Source: an uncultured Desulfovibrio sp. (GTDB lineage: Bacteria > Desulfobacterota > Desulfovibrionia > Desulfovibrionales > Desulfovibrionaceae). From it: DNA of 64,000 nt. The notes under the pieces were generated by a model. The model was given only the letters and a program-made list of their open reading frames with translations, made no database searches and was not told the origin of the DNA. The stretch's first letter is position 1; every line of letters starts with the position of its first letter. This document shows positions 33,991 to 43,476 of this stretch, in pieces. The DNA lies in NCBI RefSeq assembly GCF_944324525.1, contig NZ_CALUWS010000006.1, positions 1 to 64,000 on the forward strand. The letters are read 5' to 3'. The position numbers and the translations under genes were made by a program.

Positions 33991-35313
33991 CTAAGGGGCA
34001 CGACGGGAGTCGAAAAGCGAGACGGGCTGACTGGTGAGGCTTTCCAGCCACTGCTTCAGCTGCTGATAGGTCGTTTCGTGGGCAAGGGCCTTGTTGCGGA
34101 GCATCTGGTGGTCAGCGCGGGCGATGGTATCGGAGATGTCCGTGGCCGCGGCTTCCAGCGTGGCATGTCCCACGGAGATGAAAAGAGGCATGCAGCCTTC
34201 GGTGCCGTTGTGTTTCTGGATGGTCATCCGCAGATTGAAGACCAGTTCCTCGGTCTGCAGGGCGGAACAGCGGGGAAGCACCACAAGGAACTCGTCCCCG
34301 CCCTGCCGGATGGTCACATGCGGTACCTTGAAGCTGTTTTTGAGCAGATGGGCGGCGCTGATGAGCAGGGCATCGCCCACGCTGTGCCCCAGCGTGTCAT
34401 TGACGAGTTTGAGGCCGCTGACGTCGCAGTACAGGACGCTCAGGGGCAGGTGCGGCGGCTGGGCCCAGTCCTTGATGTGCATGTCGAGACTGGCGCGGTT
34501 GCCGAGGCCGGTCAGCTGGTCGGTGTAGGCCTTTTCCAACAGGTTCTCGTGATCCTGCTGAGAGGCGGAGATGTCCGTGATCATGCCCATGACGCGCAGC
34601 GCGCGCCCCTGGGCATCCCGCCGCAGGACCTGCCCGCGGCAGAGTATCCAGAGGTAGTCCCCCTTGGCTCCCTTCAGACGGAAAGTGCACTCGAAATAGT
34701 TGGCGCCGTGCGGTTCCACGATATTGTAGAGGGCGCGATTGGCACGCACCCGGTCGTCCGTGTGGATGATGCCCTCCCAGGCTTCCATGCTGTTGGGGAA
34801 CTGCAGGGGCGAATAACCGAGCATGGCCCGGAAACGCGGGCTGTATTCCACCCGGCCCGTTTTGGGGAACCAGTCCCACATGCCGTCGCCGCTGATGTCC
34901 AGCGTCAGCAGGGCCATGTCGGGATTGATTCCGGGATCGTCCACGCCGGTGTCGCTCAGCAGACGGATATTGCCCACAAGGCTCAGGGCCCGTCCTGCGG
35001 CATCCCGGCCCATGACCGAGGCGCGCACGGCGCATTGCCGGCCGCTGTAGGGGCCGCCGTACAGCGTGATGCTGCACAAGAGCACATCCCCTTCCGTCGG
35101 ACTTTCGACCACCTGCTGGAAGAGGTTTTCCTCTTCGGGGTCGATGTGCAGGAGTTCTCGCAGATCGCTGCGGGACATGCAGCGTGAGGCGGCATCGACG
35201 CATCCCACAAGCGCCAGACTGTCCCGGTCCAGCCAGAAGCTGTCCCGTGTGGGGGTGTACTGCCAGAAGCCGGGCAGAAGTGTCGTCGGGGAGGAAAGCA
35301 GGGGGCTCACCAC
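33991..35313 (-). CDS. Diguanylate cyclase with PAS domain (copy 2)
   Basis: This 440-aa protein is built like its neighbour: sensor-like part (GFWQYTPTRDSFWLDRDSL), PAS (MWDWFPKTGRVEYSPRFRAMLGY) and GGDEF (RQGGDEF intact). The I-site reads KVPH instead of RxxD. The start is uncertain: tandem GTG codons at 35313/35310 have no strong ribosome site, but the next Met lies beyond 40 residues of well-formed sequence. The pair probably arose by duplication and senses related but different signals. Confidence 0.88.
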   Translation of the reverse strand: MVSPLLSSPTTLLPGFWQYTPTRDSFWLDRDSLALVGCVDAASRCMSRSDLRELLHIDPEEENLFQQVVESPTEGDVLLCSITLYGGPYSGRQCAVRASVMGRDAAGRALSLVGNIRLLSDTGVDDPGINPDMALLTLDISGDGMWDWFPKTGRVEYSPRFRAMLGYSPLQFPNSMEAWEGIIHTDDRVRANRALYNIVEPHGANYFECTFRLKGAKGDYLWILCRGQVLRRDAQGRALRVMGMITDISASQQDHENLLEKAYTDQLTGLGNRASLDMHIKDWAQPPHLPLSVLYCDVSGLKLVNDTLGHSVGDALLISAAHLLKNSFKVPHVTIRQGGDEFLVVLPRCSALQTEELVFNLRMTIQKHNGTEGCMPLFISVGHATLEAAATDISDTIARADHQMLRNKALAHETTYQQLKQWLESLTSQPVSLFDSRRAP

Positions 35314-35665
35314 AGACTGCCTGTCTCACGTTGAAGCAGAGAGCCTTTTGAATGCCGGCGCCTTCAAAAGGCCCGCTGCCTGCATCCGGCGGAGGGACCA
35401 TATGGTTTCCGCAGGGTGCGGGACTGCGTTCGGACATCCGCTGGAGTCGTTTCCACGAGAAGAACCAGCTCGAGCGGAGGGAAAAACCGTTTCCCGGCAA
35501 TGTACGGAATACGGCAGGAGGCGTCAATGGGTCCCTGCCGCCTGCGTGTCCAGCTGCGGGGACAGGGGCGGGCCGGGAAAAGAGAGCCGCCTGTCCCGCC
35601 GCCGTCGTGCATTGGAGGAGAATACGACTGGACGGCGGAGGACAGGCGGCGCGTTGGGGGCAGGT
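35314..35665. other. Gap between diguanylate cyclase 2 and the binding-protein gene
   Basis: It contains the promoter region of the cyclase, with a GCCTTTTGAA..TTCAAAAGGC hairpin near 35351-35379, and the terminator hairpin of the binding protein at 35586-35650. No gene is supported. Confidence 0.5.
35586..35650 (-). terminator. Long hairpin, probable terminator of the binding-protein gene
   Basis: GCCGCCTGTCC pairs with GGACAGGCGGC, with a second inner stem GCCGCCGTC/GGACGGCGG. On the minus strand it is followed by TCTCTTTTCCC, 15-80 bases after the stop at 35666. Confidence 0.55.
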
Positions 35666-36763
35666 TTACTTCGCCGGATCGCCGGTCACCTTGAGGGTGG
35701 CGGGGTCGATGAGGCGGAGGTAGCGGTCCGTGACGTACTCCGCATTTTTGACCTGTTCCAGCTCCTTGTCCGTTATCTGGCCGACGGTATGGGAAAAGGC
35801 GGCCATATCCATCATCCACTTGCGGGCCAGGCTGGGATCGCTGTTGATGGAGGTGAACAGGCTGAGCTGTTCAGGCAGGGAGAAGAGCGGGTGCTCCTTC
35901 AGATCGTTGCGGGCCAGGGCCGCATCGCACTTCCGGCTGCCGAAGGAGGCGCAGAAGCGCTGATAGTCCGCGACCAGGCTGTCCGCAGGCTGCGCCCGCA
36001 CGAAGTCCGCGGCACGCAGGTAGACGGCCAGGAAACGGGCCGCGACTTCGGGGCGGGCCTTGGCGTAGGCCGTTTCCGCGACCAGCACCACGGGGATGGT
36101 CGCGCCGCTGTCATGCACCGTGGCGGCCACGGGATAGCCTTCCTCCCGCGCGCTGAAGAGCTGGGGGGCCCAGATGGCGGCGCCGCCGCTGAGGCTGCCG
36201 TCACGCAGGGCCGCCAGCGCCTGCGCCTGATCCACATTGCGCAGCACGACGTCGCCCAGGCCCAGACCCAGCGCCCGCAGCCAGACATAGAGGGCGTAGT
36301 GGGCGGAGGTGCCGTTGTTCACATAAAAGGTTTTGCCCTTGACGCTTTCGGCATTGCCCAGGATGTTGGGGAAGTCCTTCCGGGCATTTCGGACGGAGGC
36401 AATGGGACTGTTGCGGGTGAGCAGCACGGCATTGCAGAGGGATTCGTCATTGGCGATGCCGATGACCGAGATGCCGAGGCGCAGGTGCCCCAGCATGGCC
36501 GGCAGGGCCCCCATGCCGCCGAAGACCCATTCGCCGCGGCGCAGGCCGTCCAGCATGGTGATGCCGGAAGCGTAAAGCTGCATTTCCACATCCAGGCCGG
36601 CTTCCTTGTCCCAGCCTTTTTCCTTGGCCAGCCACATGATGAATGCCTCATGCTCGTCCAGCCAGCCTGTCGCGAGCTTCTGCGGTTCGGCGGCCGCCGC
36701 GCCGAGCGTCAGTCCCAGCGTTGCGGCGCAGGCCATGAGGAGGGTGAACAGTCTTTTCAACAT
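35666..36763 (-). CDS. Orphan periplasmic substrate-binding protein, SsuA/NMT1-like (copy 1)
   Basis: This 365-aa protein has a signal peptide at 1-25 (cut near AAA-AEPQ) and an NMT1/SsuA-like fold (ATGWLDEHEAFIMWLAKEKG, WDKEAGLDVEM). Family members deliver nitrate, sulfonates or pyrimidine-like solutes to ABC importers, but no permease or ATPase is adjacent. It shares TGWL..WDKEAGLDVEM with the protein at 54600-55610. A clear sigma-54 promoter lies at 36841-36857, so it belongs to the regulon of the neighbouring activator. AAGGAG precedes ATG 36763. Confidence 0.85.
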   Translation of the reverse strand: MLKRLFTLLMACAATLGLTLGAAAAEPQKLATGWLDEHEAFIMWLAKEKGWDKEAGLDVEMQLYASGITMLDGLRRGEWVFGGMGALPAMLGHLRLGISVIGIANDESLCNAVLLTRNSPIASVRNARKDFPNILGNAESVKGKTFYVNNGTSAHYALYVWLRALGLGLGDVVLRNVDQAQALAALRDGSLSGGAAIWAPQLFSAREEGYPVAATVHDSGATIPVVLVAETAYAKARPEVAARFLAVYLRAADFVRAQPADSLVADYQRFCASFGSRKCDAALARNDLKEHPLFSLPEQLSLFTSINSDPSLARKWMMDMAAFSHTVGQITDKELEQVKNAEYVTDRYLRLIDPATLKVTGDPAK

Positions 36764-36840
36764 AACGTGCTCCTTGATGTCGTACTTGGCGACAGGACGT
36801 GCGTTCCGCCGCCGTCCTGACCTCTGCATGCCTGATGCTT

Positions 36841-36857
36841 AAGCAAAAGATATGCCA
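36841..36857 (-). promoter_or_regulatory. Sigma-54 (-24/-12) promoter of the binding-protein gene
   Basis: On the minus strand TGGCATATCTTTTGCTT has GG and GC separated by ten bases, matching TGGCAC-N5-TTGCW. It lies about 80 bases before the start of the gene at 35666-36763. Confidence 0.8.
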
Positions 36858-36870
36858 GATGTTGAGCGGG

Positions 36871-39800
36871 TCAGTTCTCCCCGCTCACGTCGCCGCCGCG
36901 TATGCCGTATTCCCGCAGGCGGACATAGAGGGTGGAGCGCTTCATGCCCAGGATGCGGTCCGCGCCGCCCTCGCCGCTGACGCGCCCGCCCGTCTGCCGC
37001 AGCACATGGAGGATGTAGCGGCGCTCCAGTTCCCGCAGCGAAGGCAGGTCGGCGTACAGCGCATCGGCCGGGGGGGCGGCCTCCTTGACGGCGGGCCCGG
37101 CGGAGGGCCCCAGATGCAGGGAGACGCGCTCGCCGTCCGAGAGGATGACGGCCCGCTCCACGGCGTTGCGCAGTTCCCGGATGTTGCCCGGCCAGGCGTA
37201 TTCGCGGATGTGGCGGAGCGTGGCCTCGTCGGGATAGGGCATCTTCTTGCCGTAGCGCCGGGCAAAGTGATCGGCGAAGTGCATGAAAAGCCCTTCGATG
37301 TCGTCGACGCGCTCCCGCAGCGGAGGGATATGGATGGGAAAGACGGCGATACGGTAGTAAAGATCCTCGCGAAAAGTCCCTTCCCGCACCATGTCCCGCA
37401 GATTGCGGTTGGTGGCCGCCACCAGCCGGAAGGAGGACTGCACCTCGCTGACCCCGCCTACGCGGGTGAAGCGGTGTTCCTGCAGCACGCGCAGCAGCTT
37501 GATCTGCATGTTCATGGGGATGTCGCCGACTTCATCGATGAAGAGCGTCCCCTTGTCGGCCAGCTCGCAGAAGCCGATCTTTCGTTCCGTCGCGCCGGTA
37601 AAGGCGCCTTTCTCATGGCCGAAGAACTCGTTTTCGAACAGGCTTTCCGAGAGAGCCGCCGGATGGACGGAGACCAGCGGCCCCGTGCTGCGGCTGTTTT
37701 GATGGATATAGCCGGCAAGCACCTCCTTGCCGACCCCCGTTTCTCCCAGCAGCAGCACGGCGGCGTCGGTGGCGGCCACGATGCGCGCTCGTTCCAGACA
37801 GGCCTTGAACGGTTCGCTGTGGCAGACGATGGCCGCCGGGGAACTGTTTTCGGCACGGGCGGCGGAGGGAGCGCGGGGGCTTGGGCGGTCACGCGCGCGC
37901 TCCTGCTGCAGCCGCAGGAAGTGGGCGAGTTCCGCGGCGCAGAAGAGCGTCAGGGTCTTCAGGTCGCTTTCCGAGCAGCGCAGCAGACGGCTGGAGCCGC
38001 AGGAGCTGCCGGCATAGAGGAGACAGTTCGTGCCGTCGTTGAGCCGAAAGGGCAGACAGAGCATGTCCATGCTCTCGTCCTTTATGTATTCCGGCCGGTC
38101 GCCTTCTATTTTTTCATTAAAGAAATCAGTGTGTTCGCTGAGTATTTCTTCCAGCTCCGCCCGTGAGACGTTGCAGAGCCCCAGGGCCTCCAGCCGGCTT
38201 TTCCCGTTGCGCAGCACGATGGCGCGCTCGGCGTGGAAGGCCCGCCGCAGGCAGGCCGCCAGGCCGTTGCCGTATTGCTCCAGCGTTTCCCATTCCTGAG
38301 AGGCGGCCAGCGCTGCGCAAAAGCGCGAGAGCAGGGTCTCCGCCGGACAATAGGAAGGGTCGTTGCCTTCCGGCAGATTGAGGGGCGCAAGCCGTTTGCG
38401 GGCCTCGCGTTCCGCGGCGTCGGCCTCCTCCGTGCGCTGGACGCTGCGGAGCAGATTGGCCCGCAGGCGCAGGGCCAGGCCGTGTTCCAGCGGCGTCCGG
38501 GCCCGTTCCAGGGCGGCCAGTCCCGCATCCAGGAGAGGCAGCAGCATCTCCGGCGCATGCTGCCCCCTGTGCAGCAGCAGCTCCACCCGGAAACGAAGGG
38601 CGATGCCCCGCATCATGGGGTTGGTGCTGCCTTCCATGCGGCGGAAAAGCTCCTCGAAATCGAGTTCGGCCAGCGTGGGCAGGTCATGCCTGGCATAGCT
38701 GGCGGCAAGTTCGATCATCCAGGGATAGTTGTAGGACAGGGAAAAGGCGGCGTCCTGCCGGGCATGGCGGAAGGCGCTGGTCAGCAGCTTGTAGGAGGCC
38801 TCCGCGTCGCCTTCATAGACATGGCAGAGCGCAAGGCCCGCATAGGAGCGCAGCAACATCTTGGGCACGGCGGCGATATGTGGGCTGGCCAGCACTTCCT
38901 GCAGGACGGAGCGGGCCTCTTCGGTACGGCGCATATAGGCATAGAGCACGCCGAGGTGCTGCCGGTAGAGCAGGCTGCGCAGGGGGACCCCCTCAAGCTG
39001 GGCCGTGGCGATGGAGGACTTGAGCATGCCCTCGGCATAGGTGAAAAAGCCGAGGTAGGTGGCTGCGGACGAGGCCTGGAGCCCCATCTGCGACTCCATG
39101 AGCGGCATGAGGGACTGGCGTCTGGCGCCGGCACGGACATCCTCGTAGCAGCGTATGACCTCAGTATAGTTGCCGGCCAGGAAATGCAGCAGGAGGATGA
39201 AGGGCAGCCCCTGATCGGCCAGCGTCTCGTCCCCCAGTTCGCGCAGCATCTCCGTGCCCTTGTCGCACAGGGCATGGGCCGATTCGTAGTCGACGATGCC
39301 CGCATAAAAGGTCATGAGCGCCCTGCCGAGGGTGAGCAGGGTCAGGATGTGCCGGTTGCCCTTGGCTTCGGCCAGTCCCGTGAGTTTGTCCAGGAGCGCG
39401 CGGGCCTGGGCGACGCATTTGTTCTGATAGGCCGCGGCATCCACGGCGGCCAGCGTCAGGCGCGTGAAGCGCTGCACATCCACGGTGCGGCTGGCTTCGA
39501 GCCAGCGCTCCAGGCGGAAAAGCAGCAGGTCGAGATAGCCCGCGCTGGCTCCCCCCTTGCCGTTGCGGAGCGAAAGGTAGATGCCGCGCAGGCAGACTTC
39601 GCACACGGCTTCCGGCAGGTTGAGATCATAGCCGGCCATGACCGCGGACAGCAGGCGCGCCTCGTCCACGGCCGTTTCGTCGGTGACGTCGCGCTCCACC
39701 GCCGTCAGCAACGCCTGCCGTTCGGCGGGAGAGGGCGTGGGCAGGCTGGCCAGAAGTTCCCGGCCTTCCTGCGTGAGGGAAAAGTGCTTGGCGTCGCGGG

Positions 39801-39951
39801 CGATGGCGCCTTGTCGTTCAAGCTCGCTCAGGGCGGCATCGGTCGCGGGACCGCCGGCGCCGAGCATCTGAACGAGGCAAAGGCGGGAGTGTTCATTGCG
39901 CAGATGGGCAAGCAGCCAGACTATGGCGCCGGCAGGCATGTCGGAGGGCAC
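36871..39951 (-). CDS. Giant sigma-54-dependent transcriptional activator
   Basis: At 1026 aa it is about twice the usual enhancer-binding protein. Order: winged-helix-like start (1-80), a long TPR-like helical region (about 90-560; repeats such as [18 protein letters not shown]), a GAF-like part (560-690), the AAA+ domain with Walker [10 protein letters not shown] near 735, the sigma-54 contact loop GAFTGA near 780, and a Fis-type HTH at the C-terminus ([18 protein letters not shown]). The GTG start at 39951 is chosen because AGGAGA lies six bases before it. The gene is divergent from the amidohydrolase and probably activates both neighbouring sigma-54 promoters. The substrate sensed is unknown. 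Confidence 0.9.
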   Translation of the reverse strand: MPSDMPAGAIVWLLAHLRNEHSRLCLVQMLGAGGPATDAALSELERQGAIARDAKHFSLTQEGRELLASLPTPSPAERQALLTAVERDVTDETAVDEARLLSAVMAGYDLNLPEAVCEVCLRGIYLSLRNGKGGASAGYLDLLLFRLERWLEASRTVDVQRFTRLTLAAVDAAAYQNKCVAQARALLDKLTGLAEAKGNRHILTLLTLGRALMTFYAGIVDYESAHALCDKGTEMLRELGDETLADQGLPFILLLHFLAGNYTEVIRCYEDVRAGARRQSLMPLMESQMGLQASSAATYLGFFTYAEGMLKSSIATAQLEGVPLRSLLYRQHLGVLYAYMRRTEEARSVLQEVLASPHIAAVPKMLLRSYAGLALCHVYEGDAEASYKLLTSAFRHARQDAAFSLSYNYPWMIELAASYARHDLPTLAELDFEELFRRMEGSTNPMMRGIALRFRVELLLHRGQHAPEMLLPLLDAGLAALERARTPLEHGLALRLRANLLRSVQRTEEADAAEREARKRLAPLNLPEGNDPSYCPAETLLSRFCAALAASQEWETLEQYGNGLAACLRRAFHAERAIVLRNGKSRLEALGLCNVSRAELEEILSEHTDFFNEKIEGDRPEYIKDESMDMLCLPFRLNDGTNCLLYAGSSCGSSRLLRCSESDLKTLTLFCAAELAHFLRLQQERARDRPSPRAPSAARAENSSPAAIVCHSEPFKACLERARIVAATDAAVLLLGETGVGKEVLAGYIHQNSRSTGPLVSVHPAALSESLFENEFFGHEKGAFTGATERKIGFCELADKGTLFIDEVGDIPMNMQIKLLRVLQEHRFTRVGGVSEVQSSFRLVAATNRNLRDMVREGTFREDLYYRIAVFPIHIPPLRERVDDIEGLFMHFADHFARRYGKKMPYPDEATLRHIREYAWPGNIRELRNAVERAVILSDGERVSLHLGPSAGPAVKEAAPPADALYADLPSLRELERRYILHVLRQTGGRVSGEGGADRILGMKRSTLYVRLREYGIRGGDVSGEN

Positions 39952-40122
39952 GGCATTTCTCCTGTATCTTCTTGAAATGTTGTGCAATCAGCAGAAAAAG
40001 GCGGTCTTTGCGCCACAGGGGCGGGCAGGGTCGCGGCCAGCGGCTGCGCCCTGCTGACGTCCTGCCGCCCAAATAGGGGAACCGACAGGATCGGCTGACA
40101 GTAAACACAGGGCAATAGTTTG

Positions 40123-40174
40123 TCCAGAATCTGGATTGTGGATTTCTGTCGGCATGATTTGTCCAGAATCTGGA
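40123..40174. promoter_or_regulatory. Twin palindromic activator sites (UAS)
   Basis: TCCAGA-A-TCTGGA occurs at 40123-40135 and again at 40162-40174, each within the shared TTTGTCCAGAATCTGGATTG. The centres are 39 bp apart and the sites lie about 55-105 bp upstream of the -24 element. Position and symmetry fit enhancer sites for the divergently encoded activator. Confidence 0.8.
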
Positions 40175-40227
40175 TTGCGGCCGCGTAAGGGGCCGTGCGT
40201 GGGCCCGTGCCGCTCTCACACGCGGCG

Positions 40228-40244
40228 TGGCATGTCTCTTGCTA
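40228..40244 (+). promoter_or_regulatory. Sigma-54 (-24/-12) promoter of the amidohydrolase operon
   Basis: TGGCATGTCTCTTGCTA has GG and GC exactly ten bases apart and matches TGGCAC-N5-TTGCW at nearly every position. The amidohydrolase start is 61 bases downstream. Confidence 0.88.
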
Positions 40245-40304
40245 TTTCCACGGCAACGCAAAAGCACAACAGCGGCGGAACGCCGAAACATTAGGGAGGA
40301 CTGT

Positions 40305-41951
40305 ATGAAGCCTGCAACACAAATCTACCGCAACGGCAACATCATGACCATGGACTCGGCGGCCAGCAAGGCCGAAGCCGTGGCCGTGCGCGACGACGTC
40401 ATCCTTGCCGTGGGACGGGAAGCCGACGTCATGGCGCTTGCCGACGCCGGCACGCGGGTCGTCGATCTGCACGGAAGAACCATGCTGCCGGGATTCGTTG
40501 ACGGGCACAGCCATTTTTCCACGGCCGGCCTCATGGAGGCCACCCAGATCAACCTGTCCTCCTTCCCGGTCGGGACGATCCGCTCGCTGTCGGAAATCAA
40601 GGAGATCATCCGCCGCAAGGCCGCCACGACGCCCAAGGGGGAATGGATCCTCGGCTACGGTTACGACGACACCGGCCTTGAGGAAAAGCGTCACCCCACG
40701 GCGGCCGACCTTGATGAGGTCGCCCCTGAGCATCATGTGGTGCTGCGGCACGTCTCCGGCCATCTGAGTACCTGCAACTCGCTGGCCCTGAAGACCTCGG
40801 GCTATACGCGCGACATGCCCGACCCCGTGGGCGGCATCATCCGGCGTGACGAGCACGGCAACCCCAACGGCGTGCTGGAAGAGCCCCCGGCGCGCAAGCT
40901 GCTGTTCGAGCATATCCCGCCGACCACCAAGGACGACTGGGTGCGCGCGGTCAAGACCGCCAGCGAGATGTATGTGGCCAAGGGCGTCACGTCCGCGCAG
41001 GACGGCTTCACCGAGCAGACCATCTGGGACGCCCTCTTCCTCGGGCATGAAAAGGGCGTGCTCAAGAACCGCGTCCAGATCCTGCCCGGCGTCAACCGCA
41101 TGGACATCGACGTCGCCGGCACGACCCGCTCCGGTACGCAGCTCACCCCGGACAAGAAGCTCAGCCTTGGCGCGGCGAAGCTGCTGGCCGACGGCAGCCT
41201 GCAGTGCTACACGGGCTTTTTGAGCAATCCCTACCACAAGATCCTGGAAAGCCTGCCCTACGGCGACGACTGGCGCGGCTATCCCATCAATGACGAGCTC
41301 GTCTTCTACGACATGGTCCGCGACCTGCACCGCAAGGGCTGGCAGCTCGCCATCCACGGCAACGGCGACGACGCCATCCAGATGATCATCAATGCCTACG
41401 AAAAGGCGCAGAAGGATTTCCCCCGCCACGACGCGCGCCATATCATCATCCATTGTCAGACCGTACGCGAGGATCAGCTCGACCGCATGCGCCGTCTGGG
41501 CATCGTCCCCTCCTTCTTCGTGGTGCACACCTACTACTGGGGCGACCGGCATAACGACATCTTCCTCGGGCAGGACCGCGCCGAGCGCATCGACCCCCTG
41601 CGCAGCGCCCTCAAGCGCGGCATCCCCTTCAGCCTGCATAACGACACCTTCGTCACGCCCATCGATCCCCTGCTTTCCGTCTGGTCGGCCGCCACGCGCA
41701 AGACCAGCAGCGGGCGCGTGCTTGGCGAAAACCAGACCATCCCCGTGCTGGACGCCCTGCGCGGCGTGACGAGCTGGGCGGCCTATCAGGCCCACGAGGA
41801 TCATATCAAGGGCAGCATCGAGCCCGGCAAGCTGGCGGACTTCGTCGTGCTTGGCGCGGACCCGCTGGCTGTGGACAAGGATGCCATCCGGCACATCGAT
41901 GTCGTCGCTACGGTTGTGGGCGGCGAAGTGGTGTACGGCGAACTGGACTAG
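40305..41951 (+). CDS. YtcJ-like metal-dependent amidohydrolase
   Basis: This 548-aa cytoplasmic amidohydrolase has the metal motif DGHSHFS near residue 65, LAIHGNGDDAI and IHCQTV in the barrel, and a C-terminal return to the beta-sandwich (GSIEPGKLADFVVLGADPL). Substrates of the family are diverse amides and ureido or N-acyl compounds. AGGGAGGA precedes ATG 40305. It is the first gene behind a sigma-54 promoter and is followed 18 bases later by a GltS-like permease, suggesting uptake and hydrolysis of an amide-containing solute. Confidence 0.9.
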   Translation: MKPATQIYRNGNIMTMDSAASKAEAVAVRDDVILAVGREADVMALADAGTRVVDLHGRTMLPGFVDGHSHFSTAGLMEATQINLSSFPVGTIRSLSEIKEIIRRKAATTPKGEWILGYGYDDTGLEEKRHPTAADLDEVAPEHHVVLRHVSGHLSTCNSLALKTSGYTRDMPDPVGGIIRRDEHGNPNGVLEEPPARKLLFEHIPPTTKDDWVRAVKTASEMYVAKGVTSAQDGFTEQTIWDALFLGHEKGVLKNRVQILPGVNRMDIDVAGTTRSGTQLTPDKKLSLGAAKLLADGSLQCYTGFLSNPYHKILESLPYGDDWRGYPINDELVFYDMVRDLHRKGWQLAIHGNGDDAIQMIINAYEKAQKDFPRHDARHIIIHCQTVREDQLDRMRRLGIVPSFFVVHTYYWGDRHNDIFLGQDRAERIDPLRSALKRGIPFSLHNDTFVTPIDPLLSVWSAATRKTSSGRVLGENQTIPVLDALRGVTSWAAYQAHEDHIKGSIEPGKLADFVVLGADPLAVDKDAIRHIDVVATVVGGEVVYGELD

Positions 41952-41969
41952 ACGTACGAGGAAAAGGTT

Positions 41970-43364
41970 ATGGAAAGCTCGTTTTATCCCTATATCGGCG
42001 GTTTCTGCTGGGTCGGCCTGCTGCTCATGGTCGGAACCATCATCCGGGCCAAGGTCAAGATCTTCCAGACCATGCTTTTCCCGGCGTCGCTCATCGGCGG
42101 CATCCTGGGTTTCGTGCTCATCAACCTGGGCCTGATCGGCATGCCCAGCTCCTTCGGCTGGAAGGCCCTGACCCCCAGCGTGTTCTCCATGCTGACCTTC
42201 CATCTCTTCGCCTTCGGCTTCGTGGGCATCGGTCTGCTGGAAAGCAGCAGCGACAACAAGGAAGGCACGGGTAAGGTCATCGCGCGCGGCGCGTTCTGGA
42301 TGGCGCTGATCTTCGGTTTCCTCTTCTCCATCCAGGCGCTCATCGGCAAGGGCACCTTCGATCTCTGGAAGATGTTCTTCGGCGGCGACTTCTTCACCGG
42401 CAACGGTTACCTGCTGGGCGCTGGCTTCACGCAGGGCCCCGGCCAGACGCAGGCCTACGCCACCATCTGGGAACACACCTATCAGGTCGCCAACGCCCTC
42501 AACGTGGGCCTGGCCTTTGCGGCCGTGGGCTTCCTCGTGGCCGGCGTGGTCGGCGTGCCGCTGGCCTACTACGGCATCCGTCGCGGCTGGATCTCCCTGA
42601 ATGAAGAAGGCGGCACGCCCGGTTCCCTGCCGCAGACCTTCCTCAAGGGCCTCATGGACAAGGACGACCATCCCTGCTGCGCGCAGGCCACCACCCACCC
42701 GGCCAACATCGACAGCGTGGGCTTCCACTTCGGCCTGATGTTCGCCCTCTATGGCGGCGCGTATGCCTGGGGCCTGGCGTGGTTCCTCTACCTTCCCAAG
42801 GGCATCAACGGTCTCGGCTTCGGTCTGGTGTTCTGCTGGGGCATGTTCCTGGCCATGATCACCCGCAAGATCATGAAGAAGATCAAGATCAGCCATCTTA
42901 TTGACCCCGAAACGACCCGCCGTCTTACCGGCACCACCGTGGACTTCATGATCTGCGCGGTCTTCATGGGCATCCAGGTGCGCGAACTGGCCGACGTGGC
43001 CGGGCCCTTCCTCGTCTCCATGACGCTGGCCTCCATCGCCACCCTGTTCTTCTGCGTGTGGTTCGGCCGCCGCGCCCCTGAACATGGCTTTGAACGCGGC
43101 CTGACCCTCTTCGGCTACTGCACCGGTACGGCGGCCTCCGGTCTGCTGCTCCTGCGCATCGTCGATCCTGACTTCAAGACGCCCGTGGTGGTGGAAGTGG
43201 GCATGATGAACGTCTTCACCATGGTCATCTTCAAGCCCATCTCCTGGTCCATGCCCTTCGCGCCCGTGGAAGGCTTCCCCATGTTCTGGATATTCGTCGG
43301 GGTCATCGTCATCACGCCCATCGTCATGTACTTCCTGAAGATGATCCGCAAGCCGGCCTTCTGA
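41970..43364 (+). CDS. GltS-like sodium/solute symporter
   Basis: This 464-aa integral membrane protein has about eleven segments and resembles sodium/glutamate symporters in its repeat halves (FPASLIGGILGFVLINLG, GAGFTQGPGQTQAYATIWE, LTGTTVDFMICAVFMGIQ). A cytoplasmic loop at 215-250 has DKDDHPCCAQATTH. The sequence is divergent from GltS itself, so the substrate may differ. It is cotranscribed with the amidohydrolase and ends in a strong terminator. Confidence 0.8.
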   Translation: MESSFYPYIGGFCWVGLLLMVGTIIRAKVKIFQTMLFPASLIGGILGFVLINLGLIGMPSSFGWKALTPSVFSMLTFHLFAFGFVGIGLLESSSDNKEGTGKVIARGAFWMALIFGFLFSIQALIGKGTFDLWKMFFGGDFFTGNGYLLGAGFTQGPGQTQAYATIWEHTYQVANALNVGLAFAAVGFLVAGVVGVPLAYYGIRRGWISLNEEGGTPGSLPQTFLKGLMDKDDHPCCAQATTHPANIDSVGFHFGLMFALYGGAYAWGLAWFLYLPKGINGLGFGLVFCWGMFLAMITRKIMKKIKISHLIDPETTRRLTGTTVDFMICAVFMGIQVRELADVAGPFLVSMTLASIATLFFCVWFGRRAPEHGFERGLTLFGYCTGTAASGLLLLRIVDPDFKTPVVVEVGMMNVFTMVIFKPISWSMPFAPVEGFPMFWIFVGVIVITPIVMYFLKMIRKPAF

Positions 43365-43383
43365 CGCCAGCCTGCGCAACCGG

Positions 43384-43412
43384 GGCGCCCGCCGTCAAGG
43401 CGGGCGCCTTTT
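43384..43412 (+). terminator. Terminator between the GltS-like and MFS genes
   Basis: GGCGCCCGCC - GTCAA - GGCGGGCGCC is followed by TTTTCCC. Confidence 0.85.
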
Positions 43413-43476
43413 CCCTCAAACCCGGGCCGGGGACGGCCCGCGCAAATGCCGACTCTCGGCAACGTGGAGCAGTTCC

